DNA of 64,000 nt from Kaistella flava (ex Peng et al. 2021) (GCF_015191005.1 NZ_CP040442.1:2046001-2110000); one strand, 5' to 3'. Numbered from the stretch's first letter, positions 16,275 through 25,778 are shown. The notes: generated by a model not told the origin, from the letters alone. Made by a program: numbers and translations.

Positions 16275-16943
16275 TTATTGAAGAATATAACTTAAGCCAA
16301 CGCTTATAATCTGTTCGGATTTATTTTTCGCGCTATTAGGATCAGCACCTAAATCAGCCTTTAAACCTTTGTAGGTATCGGTTAATCCAAGGTCATATCT
16401 TACAGCAAGCTCCAATTGTCGCTTAAAGGAAAACCCTAATCCAAAACTTAAACCAAAATTAAAACTCGCCGCTTTACCATTTATACCGGTTGCAGGATCG
16501 CCTTCTACCGTATATCTTAATGGTGCATCGGTCACTTTCTGGTTAATCAAATAACTAAATCTTGGTCCCGCCATAGCAAAAAATTCGGATTCTGCTTCGG
16601 AGAAAAACCCTTTAAAATAAATCGGAACACTGATATAGTTATTTGCATAAACTGCATCATAGCCATTCTTTCCTTTTGCCTCCTTATCTTTTCCAGATTC
16701 ACCTGCACCTAAATATTCAATTTGTGGTTGAATATAAAACTGGTCATTACTATCAATAGGAATTAATGCTAAAAACCCTCCGAAACCAGAATATCTGGCT
16801 CCTGATGGACTATGTGCATTAGTTACCCTAGAATAAGTACCACCTGCAGTGATTCCGTATCTCGTACTGCTAAAATCAATCTGCGCCGAAACCAAAACGG
16901 TAGCCAAAAGTGCCGAACTTACAATTAATTTTTTCATAGTCAT
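16275..16943 (-). CDS. Outer-membrane beta-barrel protein (PorT-like family)
   Basis: A 222-residue protein with a signal peptide (MKKLIVSSALLATVLVSAQ) and alternating aromatic/hydrophobic strands throughout: YGITAGGTYSRV, QFYIQPQIEYLG, YISVPIYFKGFF, AMAGPRFSYLI, FGLSFGLGFSF and IISVGLSYILQ at the C-terminus. This is the small eight-stranded outer-membrane barrel pattern common in Bacteroidota. The start may be the ATG at 16943 (MTMKK) or the one at 16937 (MKK). It follows sucD by 18 bp and may be co-transcribed, but there is no functional link. Role unknown. Confidence 0.75.
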   Translation of the reverse strand: MTMKKLIVSSALLATVLVSAQIDFSSTRYGITAGGTYSRVTNAHSPSGARYSGFGGFLALIPIDSNDQFYIQPQIEYLGAGESGKDKEAKGKNGYDAVYANNYISVPIYFKGFFSEAESEFFAMAGPRFSYLINQKVTDAPLRYTVEGDPATGINGKAASFNFGLSFGLGFSFKRQLELAVRYDLGLTDTYKGLKADLGADPNSAKNKSEQIISVGLSYILQ

Positions 16944-16961
16944 TTGTGTTTTTTGTGTGTT

Positions 16962-17834
16962 TTATCCTAAAACTTTGGCAACGGTAGCACCAATCTCAGC
17001 TGGTGAATCTACTACGTTGATTCCGTTTTCTCTCATAATTGCCATTTTCGCTTGAGCGGTATCTTCATCACCACCAACGATAGCACCTGCGTGACCCATT
17101 GTTCTACCTTTAGGAGCAGTTTGTCCTGCGATAAATCCAACAACCGGTTTTTTAGAACCACTTTCTTTGTACCATCTTGCAGCTTCAGCTTCTAAGTTAC
17201 CACCGATTTCACCAATCATTACAACTGCTTCAGTTTCTGGATCGTTGATGAATAATTCCAACGCTTCTTTTGTAGTTGTCCCAATAATTGGATCACCACC
17301 AATACCAATCGCTGTAGAAACACCGTAACCAGCTTTCACAACTTGGTCAGCAGCTTCGTAAGTTAAAGTTCCTGATTTAGAAACGATTCCTACTTTTCCT
17401 TTTTTGAAAACGAAACCTGGCATAATACCGATTTTCGCTTCATCAGACGTAATAATTCCTGGACAGTTTGGCCCGATTAATCTGCTATCTTTGTCAGCAA
17501 GGTATGCTTTAACTTTCACCATATCTTCAACTGGAATACCTTCTGTAATACAAACGATTACTTTGATTCCTGCTTCAGCAGCTTCCATAATCGCATCAGC
17601 AGCAAATGCTGGCGGTACAAAAATGATACTTACATTAGCTCCAGCTTTTTCTACTGCATCTGCAACCGTATTAAATACTGGTTTTCCTAAATGCTCAGAA
17701 CCTCCTTTTCCTGGAGTAACTCCACCTACTACATTTGTTCCGTATTCAATCATTTGACCTGCGTGGAAAGTTCCTTCATTTCCGGTAAAACCTTGTACGA
17801 TTACTTTAGAATCTTTGTTTACTAATACTGACAT
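16962..17834 (-). CDS. sucD: Succinate-CoA ligase alpha subunit
   Basis: A 290-residue alpha subunit of succinyl-CoA synthetase, which makes ATP or GTP from succinyl-CoA in the TCA cycle. The N-terminal CoA-binding Rossmann domain ([15 protein letters not shown]) and the VTPGKGG loop are intact. The phosphorylated histidine is His248 in [12 protein letters not shown]. Length matches the family. The beta subunit gene sucC is not in the window. It lies at the end of the lipid A/efp run, 82 bp after the LpxD-like gene; an AT-rich leader with a TAATTTTG match to the Bacteroidota -7 element suggests it may have its own promoter. Confidence 0.96.
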   Translation of the reverse strand: MSVLVNKDSKVIVQGFTGNEGTFHAGQMIEYGTNVVGGVTPGKGGSEHLGKPVFNTVADAVEKAGANVSIIFVPPAFAADAIMEAAEAGIKVIVCITEGIPVEDMVKVKAYLADKDSRLIGPNCPGIITSDEAKIGIMPGFVFKKGKVGIVSKSGTLTYEAADQVVKAGYGVSTAIGIGGDPIIGTTTKEALELFINDPETEAVVMIGEIGGNLEAEAARWYKESGSKKPVVGFIAGQTAPKGRTMGHAGAIVGGDEDTAQAKMAIMRENGINVVDSPAEIGATVAKVLG

Positions 17835-17916
17835 TTTTTATTATTTAAATTTATTATTCGATGTTAATGTTGACAAAATTACTTAATAATATTTGATTTT
17901 AAAGGCATTTAAGGCC

Positions 17917-18819
17917 TTATTTCATATTTTTAAGTTTCACTTCTTTTCTTAAATATTGCTTGAATTCTTCTGCAAGTTGCCCAAAATAAACTCCTTTTTT
18001 CAAGTCTCTGTTGGCACCACATTTTGCTAAAAGAACCGTTCCGCTTTCAATGCGAACACCGGAAGCCATTCCTACCTGACCCCAGATAGTCACCTCGTCT
18101 TCGATGATGCAACATCCTGCAATTCCAGTTAAGGAAGCAATCAGACATCTTTTTCCGACGATGGTATCATGACCAATTTGGATTTGATTATCTAAAACTG
18201 ATCCTTCACCAATGATGGTAGAATCTGTAACTCCCCGATCAATCGTACAACCGTTTCCGATTTCTACATTATTTTCGATGATTACATTTCCAACTGAAAT
18301 TAAACGGTCAAATTTACCGTCCAGTTTTCTGTAATAAAAGGCATCTCCACCCAAAACAGTGTTGGATTGAATGATAACGTTATCGCCAATTACCGTTCGG
18401 TCTCCAATAACTACATTAGGATAAATAATACAGTCATTTCCGATTTTCACATTATTACCAATTACTACAGAAGAATGAATTTGCGTTCTGTCTCCCACTT
18501 CTAATTCGTGAAGTGTTTCGCCGAAATAGGTAATCTTTGTGAAGTGGGTATTGATTTTATTAAAATCACGGAAAGGATCGTCGGAAACCAACAATGCTTT
18601 TCCCGGTGGACAATCAACTTCTTTATCAATCAGAATAATTGTCGCGGCAGAATTGAGTGCTTTGTCGTAATATTTTGGATGATTTACAAAAACGATTTCA
18701 CCACTTTTAACCATATGAATTTCATTGGTTCCCAGCACAGGAAAATTTTCGTCGCCAATCATTTTAGCTCCAATAATTTCCGAAATGGATTTGAGGGTTT
18801 GTGGTTTTGTAAATGTCAT
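17917..18819 (-). CDS. LpxD-like hexapeptide acyltransferase (second paralog)
   Basis: A 300-residue relative of UDP-3-O-acylglucosamine N-acyltransferase. It has an N-terminal uridine-binding-like domain (about 1-100) and left-handed beta-helix hexapeptide repeats (about 105-265; GNNVKIGND, GDRTVIGDN). The catalytic histidine position is kept (His217, IQIGHDTIVG) though the true LpxD at 21653 has IQIAHNVKIG. It is also about 40 residues shorter than that LpxD. Downstream of efp in the lipid A operon. It may acylate a different sugar nucleotide or be a second LpxD; the sequence does not decide. Confidence 0.8.
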   Translation of the reverse strand: MTFTKPQTLKSISEIIGAKMIGDENFPVLGTNEIHMVKSGEIVFVNHPKYYDKALNSAATIILIDKEVDCPPGKALLVSDDPFRDFNKINTHFTKITYFGETLHELEVGDRTQIHSSVVIGNNVKIGNDCIIYPNVVIGDRTVIGDNVIIQSNTVLGGDAFYYRKLDGKFDRLISVGNVIIENNVEIGNGCTIDRGVTDSTIIGEGSVLDNQIQIGHDTIVGKRCLIASLTGIAGCCIIEDEVTIWGQVGMASGVRIESGTVLLAKCGANRDLKKGVYFGQLAEEFKQYLRKEVKLKNMK

Positions 18820-18836
18820 CTATATATATTGCTAAA

Positions 18837-19400
18837 TTATTTTACTCTTTCTAAGTAAGATCCGTCTTCGGTATTTACTTTAATTTTATCACCAGCTTCG
18901 ATGAACAATGGTACCATTACTCTGGCTCCGGTTTCTACGATTGCATTTTTAAGTGCGTTTGTTGCTGTATTTCCTTTTACGCCTGGATCTGCTTCAATAA
19001 CTTCTAAATAAACCGTTGGTGGAATTTCTGCTGATAAAGGTGATTCATCAGAATCTTTCAAAATAATAGTTACTTCTTCACCTGCTTTCATGAATTGAGC
19101 GTTTTCGATCATTTCTTTATCAAGATAGATTTGAGAGAAATCTTCATTATTCATAAAGTGATATCCGTTATCATCTTCATATAGATATTGGAATTTTCTG
19201 GTAATCACTTTAACCTCATCGATTTTGTGACCTGCAGAAAAAGTATTGTCTAATACTTTACCATTGGTAACCGACTTCATTTTTGTTCTTACGAAAGCTG
19301 GACCTTTACCTGGTTTTACATGTAAAAAATCAATAATTTTGAATATATCATTACTGAATTCGATACACATTCCTTTTTTAATATCGTTGCTTGTTGCCAT
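18837..19400 (-). CDS. efp: Translation elongation factor P
   Basis: A 187-residue EF-P of standard length, with a KOW-like N-terminal domain and two OB domains. It relieves ribosome stalling at polyproline by stimulating peptide bond formation. The loop that enters the peptidyl-transferase centre reads KPGKGPAF, with the tip lysine at residue 32, the residue modified in many bacteria. The C-terminal signature (GDKIKVNTEDGSYLER) is intact. No modification enzyme (epmA, ymfI) is nearby. It sits between lpxA (73 bp away) and the LpxD paralog (17 bp), within the lipid A run. Confidence 0.97.
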   Translation of the reverse strand: MATSNDIKKGMCIEFSNDIFKIIDFLHVKPGKGPAFVRTKMKSVTNGKVLDNTFSAGHKIDEVKVITRKFQYLYEDDNGYHFMNNEDFSQIYLDKEMIENAQFMKAGEEVTIILKDSDESPLSAEIPPTVYLEVIEADPGVKGNTATNALKNAIVETGARVMVPLFIEAGDKIKVNTEDGSYLERVK

Positions 19401-19473
19401 CTAAAATAATGTTGTTTTAATTTGAATTTCAAGAAGTTATAGTCTTGAAAGTATAGTTTTTTATACGCTTAAT

Positions 19474-20262
19474 TTATTCTTTACCAGTTCCGTATCCTTT
19501 TACAATTCCTCTTGGTGAGTTTTTAATAAACTCAAGGATCTCATCTCTTTCTGCAGTTGGAAGCATTTCTTTTTCAATATAACTTGCAGCCTGAGAAATA
19601 TTCATTTTCATCTGAAAAACGGCGCGGTAAATTTTCTGAATTTCAAAGATCTTCTCATTGGTAAAACCTCTTCTTCTAAGACCTACAGAATTAATTCCCG
19701 CATAAGTCATTGGCTCACGTGCTACTTTTACATAAGGTGGAATATCTTTTCGTACTAATGTTCCACCAGAAATCATAACATGTTTACCAATTTTACCAAA
19801 TTGATGTACTGCTGAAAGGCCTCCCATTACGGTATAATCGCCAACTTCAACGTGACCTGCAATCGCAGAACCGTTTACAATGATAACGTGATCACCCAAC
19901 ACACAATCGTGTGCAATGTGAGAAGTTGCCATGATCAGACAGTCTTCACCGATTTTGGTATAACCAAGAGCTTTTGTTCCTCGGTTGATGGTAACACATT
20001 CTCTCACTGTTGTTCTATCGCCGATAATAACTAAAGTTTCTTCACCGTCGAATTTCAAATCTTGAGGAATTGCAGAAATTACAGTACCTGGGAAAACTCT
20101 ACAGTTTTTTCCAATTCTGGCTCCATCCATGATGGTAACATTAGAACCAATCCAAGTTCCTTCTCCAATTTCTACATCACCTGCAATCGTTGTAAACGGT
20201 TCTACGGTAACGTTTTTGCCTATTTTTGCACGCTTATCTACGGCAGCTAATTGGTGAATCAT
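19474..20262 (-). CDS. lpxA: UDP-N-acetylglucosamine acyltransferase
   Basis: A 262-residue LpxA, the first enzyme of lipid A synthesis; it adds a 3-hydroxyacyl chain to O-3 of UDP-GlcNAc. Hexapeptide repeats fill residues 1-185 (GKNVTVEPF, GDVEIGEGT). The catalytic histidine is His118 in SHIAHDCVLG. The helical C-terminal domain (about 190-262; RRRGFTNEKIFEIQ) is typical. Its ATG directly follows the TAA of lpxC-fabZ with no gap, so the two are translated from one mRNA. Confidence 0.97.
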   Translation of the reverse strand: MIHQLAAVDKRAKIGKNVTVEPFTTIAGDVEIGEGTWIGSNVTIMDGARIGKNCRVFPGTVISAIPQDLKFDGEETLVIIGDRTTVRECVTINRGTKALGYTKIGEDCLIMATSHIAHDCVLGDHVIIVNGSAIAGHVEVGDYTVMGGLSAVHQFGKIGKHVMISGGTLVRKDIPPYVKVAREPMTYAGINSVGLRRRGFTNEKIFEIQKIYRAVFQMKMNISQAASYIEKEMLPTAERDEILEFIKNSPRGIVKGYGTGKE

Positions 20263-21660
20263 TTATTCAGGTTTATTTTTTGCTACCTGCGCCATTAATT
20301 CTGCTTCAACCACTACACTATCTCCAACATAACCGTACCCTTGCATGTGAACAATACCTCTTCTGATAGGTGATATCAATTCAATTTTGAAAACCATGGT
20401 ATCTCCTGGAACTACTTTTTTCTTGAACTTAACTTTATCTATTTTAATAAAATAAGTAGAATAATTTTCAGGATCGGGAACGCTTGCTAAAACAAGAATC
20501 CCTCCAGTTTGTGCTAAAGCTTCTACTTGCAAAACCCCTGGCATCACTGGTTCTTTTGGAAAATGCCCTACGAAAAACGGTTCGTTCATCGTTACATTTT
20601 TCAATCCTACCACGTGAGAATCAGAAAGTTCTAAAATTTTGTCAATCAATAAAAACGGTGGTCTGTGTGGCATCAATTTCATAATTCCATTGATGTCGTA
20701 AACCGGTTCTTTATATATATCGATATCAGGAACGTTTTTCTTTTTTTGTAATTTCCACTGTCTGTTTAATTTCTTAGCAAACTGGGTATTAACAAAATGT
20801 CCTGGTTTATTTGCAATAACTTTCCCTTTAATTTTAACACCAACCAAAGCCAAATCACCAATTACATCAAGTAATTTATGACGTGCCGCTTCATTAGGAT
20901 AATTTAAAGTAAGATTATCTAAAATTCCATTCGGACGAATTGAAACTTCATCTTTCCCGAAGGCTTTTTTAAGTCGCTCTGCCGTTTGCGGAGTCAACTC
21001 TTTATCAACATACACGATGGCATTAGAAATATCGCCACCTTTAATTAAGCCTGCATCCAAAAGCATTTCTAATTCATGTAAAAAACTAAAAGTTCTTGCA
21101 GATGAAATTTCAGTTTTAAATTCTGAAATATCTTTTAAAGTCGCATTTTGAGTTCCTAATACTTTGGTACCGAAATCAACCATCGTTGTTACTTCGTAAG
21201 TATCAGATGGAATAATTGTAATTTCTGAACCCGTTGCAGGGTCGCTGTAACTTAGCACTTCTTTTACAATCAGATATTCTCTGGCTGCAGCTTGTTCCTT
21301 GATTCCTGCTTTCTCGATTGCTTCTACGAAATACTTAGAAGAACCATCTAAAATTGGTGGTTCTGCACTGTCCATTTCCAAGATCGCATTATCGATATCG
21401 CATCCTACCAAAGCAGCAAGCAAATGTTCGCAAGTATGGATTCTAACTCCTAATTTTTCCAGAGTTGTTCCTCGTTCTGTCGTAGTTACATAGTTGACGT
21501 CTGCTTCGATATGAGGGTTTCCCTCAAGATCTGTTCTTACAAAAACGAAACCTGTGTTTTCTTTTGCAGGTTTCATGGTAAGAGTTACTTCGCGACCAGT
21601 ATGTAGTCCGATTCCGGAGAGAGAAATCTCTTCGTTTAAAGTTTTTTGTTTATCACTCAT
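20263..21660 (-). CDS. lpxC-fabZ: Bifunctional UDP-3-O-acyl-GlcNAc deacetylase / 3-hydroxyacyl-ACP dehydratase (LpxC-FabZ fusion)
   Basis: A 465-residue fusion. The N-terminal ~300 residues are the zinc deacetylase LpxC, with HTCEHLLAAL (Glu78, His79) and RHKLLDVIGDLAL supplying zinc ligands and catalytic residues. The C-terminal ~145 residues are the FabZ hot-dog dehydratase, with MPHRPPFLLIDKI, HFPKEPVMPG and a catalytic Glu in LQVEALAQ. The fusion is a known Bacteroidota arrangement that couples lipid A and fatty acid flux. The ATG at 21660 (MSDKQKTLNE) is preferred to a TTG at 21687. With it the gene overlaps the lpxD stop by 8 bp, a translational coupling signal. Confidence 0.95.
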   Translation of the reverse strand: MSDKQKTLNEEISLSGIGLHTGREVTLTMKPAKENTGFVFVRTDLEGNPHIEADVNYVTTTERGTTLEKLGVRIHTCEHLLAALVGCDIDNAILEMDSAEPPILDGSSKYFVEAIEKAGIKEQAAAREYLIVKEVLSYSDPATGSEITIIPSDTYEVTTMVDFGTKVLGTQNATLKDISEFKTEISSARTFSFLHELEMLLDAGLIKGGDISNAIVYVDKELTPQTAERLKKAFGKDEVSIRPNGILDNLTLNYPNEAARHKLLDVIGDLALVGVKIKGKVIANKPGHFVNTQFAKKLNRQWKLQKKKNVPDIDIYKEPVYDINGIMKLMPHRPPFLLIDKILELSDSHVVGLKNVTMNEPFFVGHFPKEPVMPGVLQVEALAQTGGILVLASVPDPENYSTYFIKIDKVKFKKKVVPGDTMVFKIELISPIRRGIVHMQGYGYVGDSVVVEAELMAQVAKNKPE

Positions 21661-22684
21661 TAGTATTATCTTTTGAGTTGAGCTCAAGATTATTTATTCG
21701 TTTAACAATATCGGTGAAATTTCTGAAATGCACATAGTTTCTTCGGTATTCACCAGCGTTGATGGCAGGTGAGCCGTACAGAATTTCGCCGTCTTTGGTG
21801 CTAGAATTCACACCACTCTGTGCTTGTATTTTAACTTGGTTTCCGATTTGGATATGACCTACAATACCGACTTGACCGCCGATTTGATTCCAGTCTCCAA
21901 TTACGGTAGAACCTGCTATTCCTGCTTGCGCCGCAATTACATTGTTCTGACCAATCTTTACATTATGAGCAATTTGGATTAAGTTATCGATTTTAGTTCC
22001 TTTACCAATAGTGGTAGATCCGATCGTTCCTCGGTCAATACTACAGTTAGAACCAATTTCTACATGATCTTCTAAAACTACATTTCCTAATTGTGGAATT
22101 TTCTGATAACCATCTTTGGTCGGTTGAAAACCAAAACCATCTGAACCAATTACCGTATTGGAATGAATGATACAGTTATCTCCAATTACGCAATGATCAT
22201 AGACTCTAACTCCACTATATAAGACACAATTTTTACCAATTTTTACATTTTTACCAATGTATACTTGCGGGTAAATTTGTGAACCATCACCTATTTTCAC
22301 CTTTTCAGAGACACAGGTAAAAGCACCGACGTAGACATTTTCGCCTACTGAAGCCGATTCATGAAAAACCGCTCCATCTTCAATGCCGGATTTGCGCCCC
22401 TGCATTTCCTGGTACAGATTCATTAAAACCTGAAAAGCAAGATAAGCATCTTCTACAGCAATAATAGTTGGTTGATAAGTTTTGTCGGATAAAAGTTTCT
22501 CGGAAACGATTAGAACTGAGCACTTTGATTGATCAATATGCTCTGCAAATCTTTCTTGCGCAACGAAAGAAAGATGGCCTTCTTCTCCACTTTCTATAGG
22601 TGATACTCCCGTGATTAGCGCGTGCTCATCCCCTATGATTCGTCCGTTAATAAAATTTGCAATCTGCGATGCGGTAAATTCCAT
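21653..22684 (-). CDS. lpxD: UDP-3-O-(3-hydroxyacyl)glucosamine N-acyltransferase
   Basis: A 343-residue LpxD that adds the second hydroxyacyl chain in lipid A synthesis. An N-terminal uridine-binding domain (about 1-100) precedes the hexapeptide beta-helix (about 105-305). The catalytic histidine is His240 in IQIAHNVKIG, and the SDGFGF loop is present. The ATG at 22684 (MEFTASQIANFI) is chosen over a TTG three codons upstream because it matches the usual family start. First gene of the lipid A run; the HD-domain gene lies 60 bp upstream on the same strand. Confidence 0.95.
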   Translation of the reverse strand: MEFTASQIANFINGRIIGDEHALITGVSPIESGEEGHLSFVAQERFAEHIDQSKCSVLIVSEKLLSDKTYQPTIIAVEDAYLAFQVLMNLYQEMQGRKSGIEDGAVFHESASVGENVYVGAFTCVSEKVKIGDGSQIYPQVYIGKNVKIGKNCVLYSGVRVYDHCVIGDNCIIHSNTVIGSDGFGFQPTKDGYQKIPQLGNVVLEDHVEIGSNCSIDRGTIGSTTIGKGTKIDNLIQIAHNVKIGQNNVIAAQAGIAGSTVIGDWNQIGGQVGIVGHIQIGNQVKIQAQSGVNSSTKDGEILYGSPAINAGEYRRNYVHFRNFTDIVKRINNLELNSKDNTNE

Positions 22685-22744
22685 ATCCTGCAAAGATAAG
22701 AAATTCCCAAATATGCCAAATCATTTAAGCTACAAAAAACTGCT

Positions 22745-23956
22745 TTAAATTTCTCGTGGGAATGATAAAATATACTTGGTATTCAATTGATTGATAAAGG
22801 AAGATAGAATTTGGTTCTCAGAATGGTCCAGCGTAATTTTTTGACCATCCTTTTGTAGTAAAAAAATAGGTTGATGATCTGAATTATAAGGCAACAGATT
22901 TCTAGAGATTTCATCTACCAATTCCGAACCGATATCTGCTCCAAATTTAAGGTTCGTTCGTGCAATTTTATCATCAATAAACTCTTGATCAAAAGGTTTC
23001 GATGACATTAGCGTTTTCGGAAACTTACGTTGAATAACGCAGTTACACAGATAAGATAAAATAACATCATCACTTTTGGTCCAAAACTTTATGGCTTGGA
23101 TCACATCATTATCATCGAGTTCTGTAAAACGCTGAATATCTTCTTCTGTTGCTTTTTCAAATTGATTTTTGTGTAGGAAATAAGCCAGGTTTTCTGAAGC
23201 AGGAAGTTGTTTTCCCTGAGAAACTAAAAATTTCGCACGAGCCAAAATCTTCACCAAAAGGTATTCTGCCAGAGCAGAAGTCTTATGATAATACACTTGC
23301 CAGTACATAAACATCCGTGCTGTCAAAAAGTTTTCAATGGAATAAATACCTTTCGCATCAATCACCAATTCATCTTCAGAAACGTTCATCATCGAAATAA
23401 TTCTTTGGGTATTTACATTTCCCTCAACAACTCCGGTATAGAAACTATCTCGTTTTAAATAATCCAGACGATCGACGTCAAGCTGTGATGATATTAACTG
23501 GTTAAAGAATTTTCGGTGGTATTTTCCCTGAAACATTTCTATAGCCATCGAAAGTTCACCATTAAACTCCTCATTCATTTTATTCATCAACAACAGCGAC
23601 AATTTTTCATGGTGCCAATCATCCATCAGCATATTTTCTAAAGCGTGCGAAAACGGACCATGACCAACATCGTGAAGTAAAATGGCCAATAACGCACCCT
23701 TCTCTTCTTCTTTAGATACTTGAACGCCTTTCAATTTTAAAGTTTCCAAGGCGGTAAACATCAAATGCATCGCACCGATCGCATGATGAAATCTAGTGTG
23801 GGTCGCTCCCGGGAAAATTAAATTTAATAATCCTGTTTGAGAAATCCGTCGTAATCTTTGAAAATAAGGATGTTCGATAACATCAAAAAGAATTTCGTGA
23901 GGAATACTTATAAATCCGTGAACCGGATCGTTGATGATTTTAAATTTATTGGTCAT
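22745..23956 (-). CDS. HD-domain phosphohydrolase (dGTPase-like/SAMHD1-like)
   Basis: A 403-residue HD-superfamily protein. Metal-binding residues are visible in HTRFHHAIGAMH, in LLHDVGHGPFSHALE (His95-Asp96) and in the later LDVDRLDYLKRD. It starts with the typical NDPVHGFISIP. Relatives hydrolyse nucleotides, including dNTP triphosphohydrolases, but many are uncharacterised; substrate cannot be assigned. It is divergent from porX, and upstream of lpxD by 60 bp, so it may be the first gene of the lipid A unit. Confidence 0.88.
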   Translation of the reverse strand: MTNKFKIINDPVHGFISIPHEILFDVIEHPYFQRLRRISQTGLLNLIFPGATHTRFHHAIGAMHLMFTALETLKLKGVQVSKEEEKGALLAILLHDVGHGPFSHALENMLMDDWHHEKLSLLLMNKMNEEFNGELSMAIEMFQGKYHRKFFNQLISSQLDVDRLDYLKRDSFYTGVVEGNVNTQRIISMMNVSEDELVIDAKGIYSIENFLTARMFMYWQVYYHKTSALAEYLLVKILARAKFLVSQGKQLPASENLAYFLHKNQFEKATEEDIQRFTELDDNDVIQAIKFWTKSDDVILSYLCNCVIQRKFPKTLMSSKPFDQEFIDDKIARTNLKFGADIGSELVDEISRNLLPYNSDHQPIFLLQKDGQKITLDHSENQILSSFINQLNTKYILSFPREI

Positions 23957-24090
23957 AATAGAAAGTTCGATACTACAAATTTACAGTTTTCTATTCTGAT
24001 TCATTTGATGGAAACATTAAGTTTAGGATTTAAACTTTTAATATTCCCAGTTTATTTAAAATAAAAAAATTTAAACATTTGGCAATTTCA

Positions 24091-24112
24091 TTAAAGTTTA
24101 ACGGAACTTTAA
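24091..24112. promoter_or_regulatory. Inverted repeat upstream of porX
   Basis: TTAAAGTT at 24091-24098 is the exact reverse complement of AACTTTAA at 24105-24112, with a six-base spacer. It lies about 35 bp upstream of the candidate -7 element and between two divergent genes, a normal place for an operator. Confidence 0.45.
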
Positions 24113-24147
24113 CTTGATTTTACGGAAAAGTTGGCAGTTTTTGGTTG

Positions 24148-24155
24148 TATTTTTG
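24148..24155 (+). promoter_or_regulatory. Candidate -7 element (TATTTTTG) of porX
   Basis: The octamer matches the Bacteroidota housekeeping -7 consensus TAnnTTTG and would give a leader of about 75 bases. The nearest TTG upstream leaves only 14 bases of spacing, shorter than usual, so the -33 box is uncertain. Confidence 0.45.
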
Positions 24156-24236
24156 ATGACTCTTAAATATTAGAATTGCGAGTATTAATCAAGCATTTAT
24201 ACTCCGTTCTTAAACATTAAACAAACTAAAAAATAT

Positions 24237-25778
24237 ATGTCAAAAGTTATTTGGATAGATGATGAAGTAGATTTACTAAAACCACATATTGTATTTTTAG
24301 AAAATAAAGGTTACAAAGTTACACCCGTAAATAACGTGAATGAAGCTTTGGAAATGATTGAAAAAGAAAATTTTCAATTGGCTTTATTGGATGAAAATAT
24401 GCCCGGCATTTCCGGACTGGAAGCAATTCCAATGATAAAAAATATCGACTCCGCCATTAAAATTGTAATGGTTACGAAGAATGAAGAGGAATCCATTATG
24501 GAACAAGCCATTGGTTCCCAGATTGCAGATTACATTTTGAAACCGGTAAACCCTAATCAAGTTTTACTTTCTTTAAAGAAAAACCTTCAGGAAGAAACTT
24601 TGGTTGAACAAAAAACCATTCTGGAATACCAACAGGAATTCAGAAATCTTTCGATGGAGCTTTCTTATCTGAAAACTTATAAAGACTGGGCAGAATATTA
24701 TAAGAAAATTTTGAACTGGGAAATTAAATTTGATAAAGTGTTCGACAGCGAGTTTTCAGATCTATTGCAATCCCAAAAAGAAGAAGCGAATATTCAGTTC
24801 TCGAAGTTTATTGAAAACAATTACGAAGATTGGTTGAATTCATCAGACAAACCAATGATGAGTCACACTTTATTTAAAGAAAAAATAAAACCGGAAGTCG
24901 AAAAAGATAAAGTTCTTTTATTAATGATTGATAATCTTCGTTACGACCAGTGGAAAGTAATCGAGCCTTTATTCACCAAATTCTACCAGAAAACTTCGGA
25001 AGATTATTATTACAGTATTTTACCAACGGCAACACAATATGCAAGAAATGCTTTCTTTGCTGGACTGATGCCGTCTGAAATCGAGAAAAGATTCCCACAA
25101 TATTGGATTAACGATAATGAAGATGGCAATAAAAACGAGCACGAACGCGACTTTTTAGAAGATCAAATGAAGCGTCTCGGCTTATCTGGAAAATCAATGA
25201 AATATCTAAAAATCTTAAATGCAGATTTTGAACGCAAAATCTTAGAAGATTTCAACCAACATAAAAACAATGACTTGCTGGTTATTGTTTACAATTTCAT
25301 CGATATTTTATCTCATGCAAAAACGGATAATGTTATTGTAAACCAATTAATCAGAGATGATAAAACCTTCCGTTCCTTAACGTACAATTGGTTTGAAAAC
25401 TCCTCTTTATTAAAGATTATTAAACAAGCTGCCGAGAACGGTTTCAAACTCGTTATCACGACAGATCACGGAACTATTTACGTTAAGAAACCGAGTAAAG
25501 TTGTTGGTGACCGAGAAACTTCAACGAATATTCGTTATAAAACAGGTAGAAGTTTGACCTACGAAAACGGCGATGTTTGGGCAATTTCGAATCCAGAGAA
25601 GTTATTTTTACCGAAAGGAAATTTGAGTTCCAAATATATCTTTGCAAAAAATAACATTTTTTTAGCGTATCCAAAAAATTACAATCACTTTGTAAATTAT
25701 TATAAAGAAACCTATCAGCACGGTGGAATTTCTTTAGAGGAATGTATTATTCCGATTAGTATTTTAGAACCTAAGTAG
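24237..25778 (+). CDS. porX: Response regulator with PglZ phosphatase-like output domain (PorX-type)
   Basis: A 513-residue protein with an N-terminal receiver domain (about 1-120): acidic pair in WIDDEVD, phosphoacceptor Asp52 in ALLDENMPG, and the ILKPV lysine. A helical linker (about 125-200) precedes a PglZ/alkaline-phosphatase-like domain with LLLMIDNLRYDQW, ATQYARNAFFAG and VITTDHGTIYV. This is the PorX architecture. In Porphyromonas and Flavobacterium PorX, with sensor PorY and sigma factor SigP, controls T9SS genes, and its PglZ domain acts on cyclic oligonucleotides (literature knowledge). The partner porY is not in the window. It is relevant here because four T9SS cargo genes are nearby. 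Confidence 0.9.
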   Translation: MSKVIWIDDEVDLLKPHIVFLENKGYKVTPVNNVNEALEMIEKENFQLALLDENMPGISGLEAIPMIKNIDSAIKIVMVTKNEEESIMEQAIGSQIADYILKPVNPNQVLLSLKKNLQEETLVEQKTILEYQQEFRNLSMELSYLKTYKDWAEYYKKILNWEIKFDKVFDSEFSDLLQSQKEEANIQFSKFIENNYEDWLNSSDKPMMSHTLFKEKIKPEVEKDKVLLLMIDNLRYDQWKVIEPLFTKFYQKTSEDYYYSILPTATQYARNAFFAGLMPSEIEKRFPQYWINDNEDGNKNEHERDFLEDQMKRLGLSGKSMKYLKILNADFERKILEDFNQHKNNDLLVIVYNFIDILSHAKTDNVIVNQLIRDDKTFRSLTYNWFENSSLLKIIKQAAENGFKLVITTDHGTIYVKKPSKVVGDRETSTNIRYKTGRSLTYENGDVWAISNPEKLFLPKGNLSSKYIFAKNNIFLAYPKNYNHFVNYYKETYQHGGISLEECIIPISILEPK

